Positions 1 through 6,194 of a DNA stretch of 6,652 nt are shown piece by piece. Origin of the DNA: JAHFLQ01 sp964432465 (GTDB lineage Bacteria; Patescibacteriota; Minisyncoccia; UBA6257; WO2-44-18). The stretch covers positions 1 to 6,652 of the forward strand of contig CAYSNI010000032.1 of assembly GCA_964432465.1 (NCBI GenBank). Reading direction: 5' to 3'. The position numbers and the translations under genes were made by a program. The notes beneath the pieces were generated by a model. The model saw only the letters and a list, made by a program, of their open reading frames with translations, was not told the origin of the DNA and searched no databases. The stretch's first letter is position 1, and each line of letters opens with the position of its first letter.

Positions 1-439
1 GAGATCCCGTCCCAGCCTTTTTATTAGAGAGCAGGATCCCGGCAAGCTGGATATGCTTCTTGGCGATCCTAACGAAGCGAATCGTATCTACCAGGAGTAC
101 CGGAAGATAGCGATGACCAAAGGTCATTTCCGTCTGAAGCATGGCGACGTTGAATCGTGGGCGCAGGTCGGAAACCGTATAAATCTGTTCATCCAACGGC
201 TGAAGCGAATGTCAATTTACGACGGTAAAAATTTGCTCATTGTCACTCATGGAATTGCGCTTCTACTATTCCGATTCATTCTGGAGAATCTGACCGAATA
301 CGAAGTGGAAGAAATCAATGCACAACATCATCCTGAAAACTGCGGCGTGTACACTTATGAGTGGTATCCGCCGGGTGAGAAGTACGTCCTGACCGGCTGT
401 AACGAGACTTACTACAAAAAGGGTCTTCGAAAGCGATAA
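1..439 (+). CDS. Histidine phosphatase (phosphoglycerate mutase-like) family protein, 5'-truncated by window edge
   Basis: The reading frame is open from base 2, so the gene begins upstream; 145 C-terminal residues are visible. The fragment reads like the second half of a histidine phosphatase domain. An 'IREQDPG' segment (visible residues 8-14) matches the conserved R-E-x-D-x-G stretch of the family. 'ESW' (51-53) followed by a VxxR-type helix matches the usual G-E-S-x-x-D-V-x-x-R region. 'LLIVTHG' (78-84) holds the second catalytic-pocket histidine, His83. The N-terminal RHG motif carrying the phosphorylated histidine must lie outside the window. No signal peptide or membrane segment is visible in this part, so a cytosolic soluble enzyme is likely. 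Members remove or move phosphate groups on sugars, nucleotides or other small molecules; the substrate cannot be told from this fragment. The ATG at base 53 is internal, because homologous sequence continues upstream of it. The gene ends with TAA just before a terminator and converges with the next gene. Confidence 0.85.
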   Translation, partial: RSRPSLFIREQDPGKLDMLLGDPNEANRIYQEYRKIAMTKGHFRLKHGDVESWAQVGNRINLFIQRLKRMSIYDGKNLLIVTHGIALLLFRFILENLTEYEVEEINAQHHPENCGVYTYEWYPPGEKYVLTGCNETYYKKGLRKR

Positions 440-442
440 ACC

Positions 443-470
443 AAAACCCCGACATTTGTCGGGGTTTTTT
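443..470 (+). terminator. Intrinsic terminator between convergent genes, probably bidirectional
   Basis: A 7-bp GC-rich stem (CCCCGAC at 447-453, GTCGGGG at 458-464) has a 4-base loop and is followed by six T on the plus strand (465-470). Four A at 443-446 give a T-run on the minus strand. It lies 7 bases after the phosphatase stop codon and 3 bases after the stop of the minus-strand gene ending at 474, so it probably serves both. The plus-strand T-run is the stronger. Confidence 0.85.
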
Positions 471-473
471 AGT

Positions 474-2060
474 TTAAAGCACTAACGCGGCTTTACGCTG
501 TTTTCGGTACATCAGGCCGGCGGCAGTTCCAAGTCCGAGGACAAGGATCCAGAGAAAGGCCGTGTTGCTGAAAAGAGATCCGAAGATATCTATTAGAGAA
601 GCACCGAATAGATTCTGAACTAGGCCATTACCAAGTTTGATGAATCCGATCTCCTGACCGATAGCGGTCTGGAGGTTAGTTTTGGATACGACTCGGAGAT
701 AGTAAACCGTATTGGTATCTAGTGCGCCGAGATTCACGCTATGCGTGGTGACTAGCTCACGATTATCCACCGTCGCATTCGCATAAGTGAAATTGCGTGT
801 TTTGTCCGCCTGGGAAGTTGTGTCAAAAATGACTCGGGATCCCGCCGGAAGATTAGTTTTCCAACCGACGATTATTTCGTCGTTAGTATTTTCAATGGTG
901 ATATCGGAAATGACCAAACGGGCTTCGGTCGGAGCGACCGGAGTAACCGGGGTCGGAAGCGTGGAGCCAACGCCGAATACCGTGACCGTGAAGTCGGCGG
1001 TAGTCTGATTGCGGCCATCGCTGACCGCGACGCGGATCACATTCGTGCCGGTGCTAGTCGGAACCCAGGCAAGGAAACCGGTCCCGGAGTTGATGGACAT
1101 GCTGGCCGGAGCAGAAATCAGAGAATAAGTCAGCAAGTCTCCATTCGGATCGGAAGCGTTTACGTCATAGGTATAAAGCTGATTGATGGTCGCGCTGGTC
1201 GGCGGATTGAATCCGAAGAAGGTTGGAGCGTCATTAAAAGTCGGGGTAACGTTACCGTTACCGACCTGAATGCGCACGCCCGTATCAGAAGTAGTTTTAC
1301 CATCGGAAGCTCGGAAGCTTACGAAATAAGTTCCGTTTTGGCTCTGATTCGGCACCCAGGAAAATAAGCGGGAAGCGCTGTTGAAAGAAGCTCCGGACGG
1401 AATATTTAAAACAGAATACGTAACAAAATCACCATCCGGATCATTTGCGGATACGTTGAACTGGAGCAACTGTCCAGCGGAAACAAACTTATCGCCGATG
1501 CTGGTCCAGATCGGAGCGCGGTTATTCTGATTAGCAACAACCACGATGTTCATCGTCTGATAAACCGGCGCGTTATAGTTGTCGGTTACGCTGAACTGAA
1601 CGGAATAATTACCGGACTGATCATCGCTGGGATTCCAAGAAAGGCTGTGCATGATGCGATCAAAATACGCGCCATTCGGTAAGTTCCTCGCGTCATAGTA
1701 AAGATAATCGCTGTCGGCGTCGGTCGCGCTTACATAAATGACCATGTTCTGGCCAGCATAAGTAGTCCGATCGCTGATCGTATTCCATACTGGAGCTCGG
1801 TTGCCGGTATTCGGATTAGAAACGGCGACACCGTTACCACCATAGGTGTAGGTGTAATTATAGGTGGTGTTAGAGGTAGGGTTAGAACTAGAAGAGCTTT
1901 TATCCTCATCACAATTTACGCTAAAAATCGCGCACTGATGACGCTCGTGGGCGTCGGCAATACGCTGTAAGAAGCTAGCCGCTTCTACCATCGGCGTAGC
2001 TAAAATAGACGCGGAAATCGCGACTAAAAGACCAAAGCTAACAACAGTTACTTTTTTCAT
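474..2060 (-). CDS. Secreted, membrane-anchored protein with three Ig-like (He_PIG/cadherin-like) repeats and an FN3-like domain
   Basis: The 528-residue protein begins with a Sec signal peptide: basic 'MKK', hydrophobic residues 4-21, and probable cleavage near 'VEA-AS' at residues 27-28. A short helical stretch with two cysteines (Cys43, Cys50) follows, then a Ser/Thr/Asn/Tyr-rich linker (about 55-75). Three tandem Ig-like domains occupy about 88-176, 180-266 and 277-362. Each starts with an 'AP' and a hydrophobic/Trp position and has the D-x-D/N-G-D (in repeat 1 'DADSD') calcium-type loop, a 'LPNGAYF/IPSGASF'-type turn, a 'L/FSW-P' or 'LAW-P' strand, and a final 'SVTD/ASDG/VSDG'. This is the He_PIG pattern. 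A Pro-rich hinge (368-378) leads to an FN3-like domain (about 380-476) with 'VGWKTNLPAGSRVIFD' and 'THSVNLGALDTNTVYYLRV'. The C-terminus has one hydrophobic segment (about 500-517) and a basic tail (RKQRK), so it should be anchored with its domains outside the cell. No LPXTG motif is present. Adhesion or a structural envelope role is likely, but the ligand is unknown. The gene has its own strong promoter and no SD. Confidence 0.9.
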   Translation of the reverse strand: MKKVTVVSFGLLVAISASILATPMVEAASFLQRIADAHERHQCAIFSVNCDEDKSSSSSNPTSNTTYNYTYTYGGNGVAVSNPNTGNRAPVWNTISDRTTYAGQNMVIYVSATDADSDYLYYDARNLPNGAYFDRIMHSLSWNPSDDQSGNYSVQFSVTDNYNAPVYQTMNIVVVANQNNRAPIWTSIGDKFVSAGQLLQFNVSANDPDGDFVTYSVLNIPSGASFNSASRLFSWVPNQSQNGTYFVSFRASDGKTTSDTGVRIQVGNGNVTPTFNDAPTFFGFNPPTSATINQLYTYDVNASDPNGDLLTYSLISAPASMSINSGTGFLAWVPTSTGTNVIRVAVSDGRNQTTADFTVTVFGVGSTLPTPVTPVAPTEARLVISDITIENTNDEIIVGWKTNLPAGSRVIFDTTSQADKTRNFTYANATVDNRELVTTHSVNLGALDTNTVYYLRVVSKTNLQTAIGQEIGFIKLGNGLVQNLFGASLIDIFGSLFSNTAFLWILVLGLGTAAGLMYRKQRKAALVL

Positions 2061-2098
2061 ATTAGGGAAAGTATAGCAGACTAGACTGAATTTGTCAA
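2061..2098 (-). promoter_or_regulatory. Near-consensus sigma-70-type promoter giving a predicted leaderless mRNA
   Basis: On the minus strand a perfect -35 TTGACA (2093-2098) is followed by an exact 17-base spacer and -10 TATACT (2070-2075, 5 of 6 consensus bases). Only 9 bases separate the -10 box from the ATG at 2060. Transcription normally starts 6 to 8 bases after the -10, so the start should fall within about 0-3 bases of the ATG. The interval has no purine-rich SD (it reads TTCCCTAAT), which agrees with leaderless translation of the Ig-domain protein. Confidence 0.82.
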
Positions 2099-2147
2099 CC
2101 CACCACGAGATGGGCCAATTCGGTCTTAAATTAGCTGATTTTTAATT

Positions 2148-2173
2148 AAAAAAACCTCGTGGCAAGCACGAGG
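2148..2173 (-). terminator. Intrinsic terminator of the first aminotransferase gene
   Basis: A 7-bp perfect stem (CCTCGTG at 2155-2161 with CACGAGG at 2167-2173, 5-base loop) is followed on the minus strand by seven T (the A-run at 2148-2154). It lies 8 bases past the TAG stop at 2182. It separates this gene from the promoter of the Ig-domain gene, so the two are probably not co-transcribed. Confidence 0.88.
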
Positions 2174-2181
2174 TCTTTATT

Positions 2182-3627
2182 CTATTTAAGCCGCTTCATT
2201 TTCCTGCGGCAGGATTTGATGCTTTCCGCGAGGACGTCAATTATTGTGCCAAGCTCATTGTGACGCTTGTTTTCACTGTCATTACTGATTGTCAGGGGCG
2301 GAGTAATCCGGATTGCCGAGATGCCGGCGTCGAGAAACAGCACGCCGCGCTTTCTTGCTTCCAGCACTACTTCGTTCCGGAATTGAATGGCCGGTTTTTG
2401 GGTGTTCGGATTCCAGAAATCGATGCCGTGCATCAGACCGATGCCGCGAGTATCGTGAACCACATCCCGATAATCCTGTTTGATAGTTCGCAGTGCCGGA
2501 CCCAGCACTTTGTCGCCGAGCGCGTACGCCCGTTGGGGAAGATTTTCCGTGACCAGCTGACGAAGTACTTCGATTGCTAAGGCCGCACCCATCGGTGAGC
2601 CAGCGAAGGTGCTGGACTGTTGGCCTTTTGCCGTCCAGCCCATCTGCTCATTGTAGATGACGGCGCTGAACGGGAAGCCGCCCGCGAGTGATTTTGATAG
2701 CACCACCACGTCTGGTTCGATACCAAAATGCTCGAAAGCGAACAGTTTTCCGGTGCGACCAAGTCCGGTCTGAACTTCGTCGACGACGATGTACACGCCG
2801 TTTTCCTTGAAGAATTTCACCAGATCTTGCAGGGCTTCCTTGGAAGCGACATTTACGCCGCCTTCACCTTGAATCAGCTCGAAGACTATCGCATTGACTG
2901 AATCGAGGTCGATTCGTCCTTTCCGGCAAGCAGTTCGAACTTCTTCAAGATATTCATTCGGAGCGTAATCAATGTACTGAACATCGCCGTCGTCGTTGTA
3001 AGTAAAATAAGGATGTCTCGCTGGGAACTGAATATGGTAGTTCGGAAAAGCGTTGGTTGGATAGTTTTCGCGTTGAATCGGTTTCGAGCAGGTCAGGGAA
3101 AGCGCTCCCAATGTCCGGCCGTGAAACGCGCCATAGCAAGCGATGAAATCCTTCCGCCTTCGATTACTTGTGCCAGGAGGCGATTTCGATCGCGCGTTGA
3201 AGCAGAGTTTGATTGCCGCTTCGATACCTTCGGTGCCGGAATTGGCGAAAACAACTTCTCGTTCAGCCTTGAGCGGTGTCAGTTGTGACAGTAGCCAAGC
3301 GAGATCAAGCGCGTAATCGTTTTCCATATCATGATGCGGATAGCCGAATACGTCCTTTTGTTTGCGCAGAACATCGCGCATAACCTTTTTTAGCCCTTCG
3401 TTGCCGTAGCCAAGATTTTTAGTACTAACGCCGCCGGAAGCATCAATCAGAGATCGACGCTTGCCATTGTCTAGCACGATCAGGCGTGAAGCTTTCGCGT
3501 CAAGGTAAATTAAATTTGGGTCGATAACCGTTGTCTGAGCGTAATGGTCCTCCTTAACTTTGCGGGGTACTTTTTCCACTCTTTCAAACAGGCGATCCAA
3601 ATTGTTGCCGTTGCCGTTGTTACCCAC
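2182..3627 (-). CDS. Class III PLP-dependent aminotransferase (GabT/ornithine/lysine-aminotransferase-like)
   Basis: The 481-residue protein (from GTG 3627) is a fold-type I, class III (omega) aminotransferase, an enzyme moving amino groups, often from side chains, to a 2-oxo acid through pyridoxal phosphate. Visible landmarks are 'ANSGTEGIEAA' (128-138, phosphate-binding loop), 'FHGR' (168-171, cofactor-stacking aromatic), 'FELIQGEGG' (249-257), 'VDEVQTGLGRTG' (282-293, with Asp283 for the pyridine nitrogen), 'SKSLAGG' (Lys312, expected Schiff-base lysine) and 'IRITPPLTIS' (Arg440, usual carboxylate-binding arginine). All key residues are present, so it should be active. The 'GAFHGRTLGALSLT' block resembles the 4-aminobutyrate/archaeal aminotransferase branch more than acetylornithine aminotransferases; the substrate is undetermined. 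Odd features are a Gly/Asn-only head (residues 2-9), a basic insertion (about 147-159) before the FHGR block and a basic C-terminal tail. GTG 3627 is chosen for its strong SD; an ATG at 3666 overlaps the likely -10 box. The neighbouring lysine-dehydrogenase-like and aldehyde-dehydrogenase genes favour a diamino-acid substrate. Confidence 0.9.
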   Translation of the reverse strand: MGNNGNGNNLDRLFERVEKVPRKVKEDHYAQTTVIDPNLIYLDAKASRLIVLDNGKRRSLIDASGGVSTKNLGYGNEGLKKVMRDVLRKQKDVFGYPHHDMENDYALDLAWLLSQLTPLKAEREVVFANSGTEGIEAAIKLCFNARSKSPPGTSNRRRKDFIACYGAFHGRTLGALSLTCSKPIQRENYPTNAFPNYHIQFPARHPYFTYNDDGDVQYIDYAPNEYLEEVRTACRKGRIDLDSVNAIVFELIQGEGGVNVASKEALQDLVKFFKENGVYIVVDEVQTGLGRTGKLFAFEHFGIEPDVVVLSKSLAGGFPFSAVIYNEQMGWTAKGQQSSTFAGSPMGAALAIEVLRQLVTENLPQRAYALGDKVLGPALRTIKQDYRDVVHDTRGIGLMHGIDFWNPNTQKPAIQFRNEVVLEARKRGVLFLDAGISAIRITPPLTISNDSENKRHNELGTIIDVLAESIKSCRRKMKRLK

Positions 3628-3631
3628 AAGG

Positions 3632-3640
3632 CCTCCTTCT
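3632..3640 (-). promoter_or_regulatory. Strong ribosome binding site fixing a GTG start
   Basis: The minus strand reads AGAAGGAGG, a full SD match, 4 bases before GTG at 3627-3625. The in-frame ATG at 3666 lacks an SD and would place 13 extra residues across the promoter and leader. This decides the GTG start for the first aminotransferase. Confidence 0.85.
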
Positions 3641-3664
3641 ATATATTTGTAAATGTACCCCCAC

Positions 3665-3693
3665 ATCTTAAACCATTAAAATGGCTATTTCAA
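3665..3693 (-). promoter_or_regulatory. Candidate sigma-70-type promoter for the first aminotransferase gene
   Basis: On the minus strand, TTGAAA (3688-3693, 5 of 6 consensus) is separated by 17 bases from TAAGAT (3665-3670, 4 of 6). Transcription would start near 3657, giving a leader of about 30 bases that contains the SD. It lies directly after the terminator of the upstream aminotransferase gene, which supports an independent transcription unit. The -10 match is only moderate. Confidence 0.5.
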
Positions 3694-3697
3694 GCAA

Positions 3698-3726
3698 TAA
3701 AAAATACCCGCAAGGGGCGGGTATTT
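3698..3726 (-). terminator. Intrinsic terminator of the second aminotransferase gene
   Basis: A perfect 10-bp stem (3702-3711 with 3717-3726, core ACCCGC/GCGGGT) has a 5-base loop. On the minus strand the stem runs into a T-rich tract (T-run over 3699-3704, partly within the stem, then ATT). It starts 6 bases past the TAA stop at 3733 and ends just before the candidate promoter of the next gene. Confidence 0.88.
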
Positions 3727-3732
3727 GTAATT

Positions 3733-4980
3733 TTAGAGAGCGATTTTAGCCAGAATGCGGGTGGCTTCCCCGAGCTCTTCATCGCTGATGGTCAGCGCGG
3801 GCATGAGGCGAACACTTTGCTCACCGGCCGGCATTAGGTACAAACCTGCTTCGAAGGCGCGTTCCGCAATGAGGTCCCGTCTTTCGGGATTGGAAAGATT
3901 CAGACGATTCATCATTCCGACGCCGGAAAAGTCATAGGCCAGTCCGGCATTGGAGATGAGTTTTCGCAATGCATCTCCCTTTCTAGCGGCATTTTCTACT
4001 AGCTTTTCTTTTTCTATGATCTCGAGCGTCTTCAGGCCAACGGCACACGCTTGCGGAATTCCTCCGAAGGTATTGCTATGTTCCCCCTCTTTCTTGTAAG
4101 AAAGTTCGTCGCGCATGATGGTGGCGCCGATTGGAATCACGCCGCCGCTCAACGCTTTTGCGACCGTGATGATGTCCGGCTCGACTTCGTACAGCTCCGA
4201 TGCCCACATGCAGCCGGTTCGTCCGAGGCCGGTCTGGACTTCGTCGACGATGATTGGAATATTATTTTTGCGCAGGTAGAGGAACAGCTCTTGAATGATT
4301 TCTTTACGGGCAATATTGATGCCGCCTTCACCCTGCACAAGCTCGAAAAGGGCGAAACCGATCTCTTTCAGAAACGGTCCGATCGTGGTCTCGACAAGAC
4401 ACATGTACGCGTCCGTTTTTCCGATCGCCTCCGCAAGCCAGCCTTTAACCTTCGTCTCCGGATATTTGCTCGGAAAAGGTAGGAAGAAGATCTTTGGCAT
4501 CGCCCAAGGAACCTGCTCGACGTGAAGCGCCTTCGAAGAAGTCGCGCCGCGGCCGAAGCCGAGGCGACCGTGAAAATCTCCGGTGAAGGTGAGCATGGCA
4601 TGTCGATCAGGATTACGGCGGAGACAGGCGAGGATCGCCGCCTCCACCGCTTCGCCACCGGAGTTCGAGAAGAAGACTTTCTTTCCGAACTTGCCGGGAG
4701 TGCTTTCGGCAAGCGCTTCGGCCAACCGGATCTGATATTCATTGAAGAACATATTACCGCCCCAGCCGGCCGCGTCCTTTTCGAATACTTCGCGCAAGGT
4801 CTCTAGAATTTCCGGATGGTTATAGCCGATGTTGGCCACTCCTGGGCCGCAAGCGAAATCGAGCAAAGGTTTGTCGTTCAGCCAGATTTTCGCGCCTTTC
4901 GCCTTCGTAAAAAGCTTCCGCTTTTTCCAGCCGGATACCGCGAGATACCTTTCGGCTTTTTCAAATAATTCCGACATCAT
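3733..4980 (-). CDS. Class III PLP-dependent aminotransferase (acetylornithine/4-aminobutyrate aminotransferase-like)
   Basis: The 415-residue protein has the normal length for the family. Landmarks in order are an N-terminal strand pair 'AKIWLNDKPLLDFACG' (30-45), 'GYNHPEI' (52-58), 'GNMFFN' (75-80), 'SNSGGEAVEAA' (105-115, phosphate loop), 'FHGR' (136-139), 'FELVQGEGG' (212-220), 'VDEVQTGLGRTG' (245-256, Asp246 on the pyridine nitrogen), 'AKALSGG' (Lys275, expected Schiff-base lysine), 'NTFGG' (303-307) and 'VRLMPALTIS' (Arg391, usual substrate carboxylate contact). No catalytic residue is missing. It is a cytosolic enzyme; the amino donor is not readable from sequence. It shares an unusual 'FEL-QGEGG-N-A-KE' block with the other aminotransferase in this window, suggesting paralogy. 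Start: AGGAG at 4987-4991 lies 6 bases from ATG 4980, 9 from ATG 4977 and 3 from TTG 4983, so ATG 4980 fits best. It is transcribed divergently from the lysine-dehydrogenase-like gene. Confidence 0.9.
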   Translation of the reverse strand: MMSELFEKAERYLAVSGWKKRKLFTKAKGAKIWLNDKPLLDFACGPGVANIGYNHPEILETLREVFEKDAAGWGGNMFFNEYQIRLAEALAESTPGKFGKKVFFSNSGGEAVEAAILACLRRNPDRHAMLTFTGDFHGRLGFGRGATSSKALHVEQVPWAMPKIFFLPFPSKYPETKVKGWLAEAIGKTDAYMCLVETTIGPFLKEIGFALFELVQGEGGINIARKEIIQELFLYLRKNNIPIIVDEVQTGLGRTGCMWASELYEVEPDIITVAKALSGGVIPIGATIMRDELSYKKEGEHSNTFGGIPQACAVGLKTLEIIEKEKLVENAARKGDALRKLISNAGLAYDFSGVGMMNRLNLSNPERRDLIAERAFEAGLYLMPAGEQSVRLMPALTISDEELGEATRILAKIAL

Positions 4981-4986
4981 CAATCG

Positions 4987-4994
4987 CTCCTTTC
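4987..4994 (-). promoter_or_regulatory. Ribosome binding site of the second aminotransferase gene
   Basis: The minus strand reads GAAAGGAG, 6 bases before ATG 4980. It favours ATG 4980 over TTG 4983 (spacing only 3); ATG 4977 remains possible with a spacing of 9. The site is also the left arm of an inverted repeat with the SD of the divergent gene. Confidence 0.75.
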
Positions 4995-5019
4995 AAAGTT
5001 CCGTCCCAGAGTGTATCAT
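4991..5019. promoter_or_regulatory. Possible overlapping divergent promoters
   Basis: Only 66 bases separate the two divergent start codons, so both promoters must fit here or lie inside coding sequence. A plus-strand -10-like TATCAT (5014-5019) has a poor -35 (TTTCAA, 4991-4996) at 17 bases. On the minus strand TACACT (5010-5015) preceded by TGA resembles an extended -10, with a poor -35 (TTTCAA read on the minus strand, 5033-5038). The two -10 candidates overlap by two bases. Matches are weak. Confidence 0.3.
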
Positions 5020-5034
5020 GTTTGGCAGAGCATT

Positions 5035-5041
5035 GAAAGGA
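5035..5041 (+). promoter_or_regulatory. Ribosome binding site fixing a GTG start at 5047
   Basis: GAAAGGA ends 5 bases before GTG 5047. That start places the Rossmann first strand (FVVLGGAG) right at the N-terminus, as is usual for this family. The upstream in-frame GTG at 5011 would add 12 unrelated residues and overlaps the likely promoter. Confidence 0.8.
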
Positions 5042-5046
5042 TTTCA

Positions 5047-6135
5047 GTGAGAAATAAATTTGTGGTTCTTGGTGGTGCCGGCACAATCGGCCGAGTAGTA
5101 GCGCGGGATCTTTTTGAATCGGATCAGCGTAACCAAATTATCGTCGCCGATTATAATTTTGAGAAAGCGAAGGGGATCGCGGCGCGTTTTAAAGAGTCGC
5201 GAGTTGAAGCGAGATTCGCGGACGCGCGTGAACCGAAGAATTTAGCCCGCTTGTTACGCGAGGGGCAGGTTGTCATCAACTGCCTTCAGCATGATTTCAA
5301 TATGCGCGTGATGGAAGCGGCGCTTGTGGCGCGTGTTAATTACCTTGATCTCGGCGGCCTTTTCCATTGGACACAGCAACAGCTGAAATTGAATAAAGAA
5401 TTTCGTAAAGCTGGGTTAGTTGCCGTGATTGGTATGGGTTGCGCGCCCGGGATTACCAATATTCTTGCCGCTCATTTGGCTAAAGATCTGGACAAGATTC
5501 GTTCGATAAAAATTCGAGTCGGGTCAAGAAATTTCAAGCCGGTAGATACTTTCTCCTTTCCCTATTCGCCGCAGACAATCATTGAAGAGTTGACGCTTGA
5601 GCCGTATGTTTGGAGTCAGGGCGCCTTTGAAACTCGGCCGCCGCGCGTAGATTGGGAATGCACAAAATTTCCGAAACCGGTTGGCACTTTGTCCACACTT
5701 TTAACTCGGCATAGTGAGGTGGCAACTCTTCCCTTGAGCCTTAGCAAGAAGGGCGTCCAATATTGTGATTTTATGGTTGGTTTTGAGCGTCGATTTGTGA
5801 GTATGGTCAGTGGATATCTGGAAGACAACTGGAAGCTTAAGCAGTTTGCTAAGTTCGCCACTCCAACACCGCGCCATCCTGATGACTATGAGATTTCTCG
5901 GGTGACCGTAGATGATTGGGTGGCCGATTGTCATGCCAAATCGAAACCGGAATGGCGAGCGAGTGCCGGTGATGTTGATACCGGCTGTCCGCCGTCAATT
6001 GTCGCACAGATGATCGTCGCCGGTCAGATTGATCGGTCGGGTGTGCATCCGCCGGAATTAGTGGTTCCGTTTGACGATTTCTTTACGGAGCTAGTAAAAA
6101 GAGGAATGAAGATTGAGGTTCATCGCCGGGCCTGA
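5047..6135 (+). CDS. Saccharopine dehydrogenase / lysine 6-dehydrogenase family oxidoreductase
   Basis: The 362-residue protein starts with an NAD(P)-binding Rossmann fold: 'VVLGGAGTIGR' (6-16, GxGxxG) and an acidic residue ending the second strand (Asp35 in 'IIVADYN'), which favours NAD over NADP. The family signature 'YLDLGG' (99-104) and the 'GMGCAPGITNILA' block (129-141) follow, with the substrate domain from about 145 to 320. The C-terminal 'GVHPPELVVP' and 'ELVKRGMKI' segments match, from memory of the family, the end of lysine 6-dehydrogenases and related saccharopine dehydrogenase-like enzymes. Such enzymes oxidise the lysine epsilon-carbon side (lysine or saccharopine) to 2-aminoadipate semialdehyde / piperideine carboxylate, or run in reverse. 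Length fits the short bacterial form, not a fused LKR/SDH. Carboxynorspermidine dehydrogenase is a less likely alternative. An aldehyde dehydrogenase lies 65 bases downstream, which supports a semialdehyde product. The TGA stop sits inside the terminator stem. Exact substrate is inferred, not shown. Confidence 0.85.
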   Translation: MRNKFVVLGGAGTIGRVVARDLFESDQRNQIIVADYNFEKAKGIAARFKESRVEARFADAREPKNLARLLREGQVVINCLQHDFNMRVMEAALVARVNYLDLGGLFHWTQQQLKLNKEFRKAGLVAVIGMGCAPGITNILAAHLAKDLDKIRSIKIRVGSRNFKPVDTFSFPYSPQTIIEELTLEPYVWSQGAFETRPPRVDWECTKFPKPVGTLSTLLTRHSEVATLPLSLSKKGVQYCDFMVGFERRFVSMVSGYLEDNWKLKQFAKFATPTPRHPDDYEISRVTVDDWVADCHAKSKPEWRASAGDVDTGCPPSIVAQMIVAGQIDRSGVHPPELVVPFDDFFTELVKRGMKIEVHRRA

Positions 6136-6156
6136 TTGCAAGATCAGGCCTTTTTT
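6129..6156 (+). terminator. Intrinsic terminator overlapping the stop codon of the dehydrogenase gene
   Basis: A perfect 8-bp stem (GGCCTGAT 6129-6136, ATCAGGCC 6143-6150) with a 6-base loop is followed by six T (6151-6156). The TGA stop (6133-6135) lies in the left arm, so a ribosome finishing translation would cover the hairpin. It separates this gene from the downstream aldehyde dehydrogenase gene, either as a full stop or as partial attenuation. Confidence 0.87.
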
Positions 6157-6187
6157 AGTATTGTTCATTTGGTTTTTTGATAGCGAA

Positions 6188-6194
6188 AAGGAGG
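6188..6194 (+). promoter_or_regulatory. Ribosome binding site of the aldehyde dehydrogenase gene
   Basis: AAGGAGG, a full SD match, lies 6 bases before ATG 6201 and fixes that start. The 44 bases between the preceding terminator's T-run and the ATG (6157-6200) are AT-rich but show no convincing -35/-10 pair. Confidence 0.85.

Larger units (their letters stand above)
4988..5041. repeat. 9-bp inverted repeat spanning the divergent intergenic region
   Basis: TCCTTTCAA (4988-4996) and TTGAAAGGA (5033-5041) are perfect inverted copies separated by 36 bases. Each arm contains the SD of one of the two divergent genes. The symmetry may simply be two similar SD contexts facing apart, or it may be an operator for a shared regulator. 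The arms are too far apart to read as a simple terminator. Confidence 0.6.

Noticed and set aside
474..600. LPXTG-type sortase signal at the C-terminus of the Ig-domain protein
   Set aside because: A hydrophobic segment and basic tail are present, but no LPXTG-like pentapeptide precedes them.
787..1008. Plus-strand open frame of 73 codons inside the Ig-domain gene
   Set aside because: It is antisense to the FN3-like domain coding region, with no SD and no recognisable domain.
2260..2580. Plus-strand open frame of 106 codons
   Set aside because: It is antisense to the conserved C-terminal half of the first aminotransferase, and its protein resembles no family.
3628..3666. ATG at 3666 as start of the first aminotransferase (13 extra residues)
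   Set aside because: It has no SD, its ATG overlaps the candidate -10 box, and a full SD sits just before GTG 3627.
4051..4482. Plus-strand open frame of 143 codons
   Set aside because: It lies wholly antisense to the conserved core of the second aminotransferase; it has low-information composition and no supporting motif.
4368..4742. Minus-strand Arg/Ser-rich open frame of 124 codons
   Set aside because: It is an alternative frame within the second aminotransferase gene; the Arg/Ser bias is typical of an out-of-frame shadow.
5011..5046. GTG at 5011 as start of the dehydrogenase gene
   Set aside because: The 12 added residues precede the natural start of the Rossmann fold, no SD lies in front of it, and a good SD precedes GTG 5047.
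5047..6135. Carboxynorspermidine dehydrogenase (polyamine synthesis) as product
   Set aside because: The acidic residue after strand 2, the GCAPG-type block and the C-terminal HPPELVVP/KRG segments fit lysine 6-dehydrogenase-like proteins better, and no carboxynorspermidine decarboxylase is visible nearby. It is kept only as a less likely alternative.
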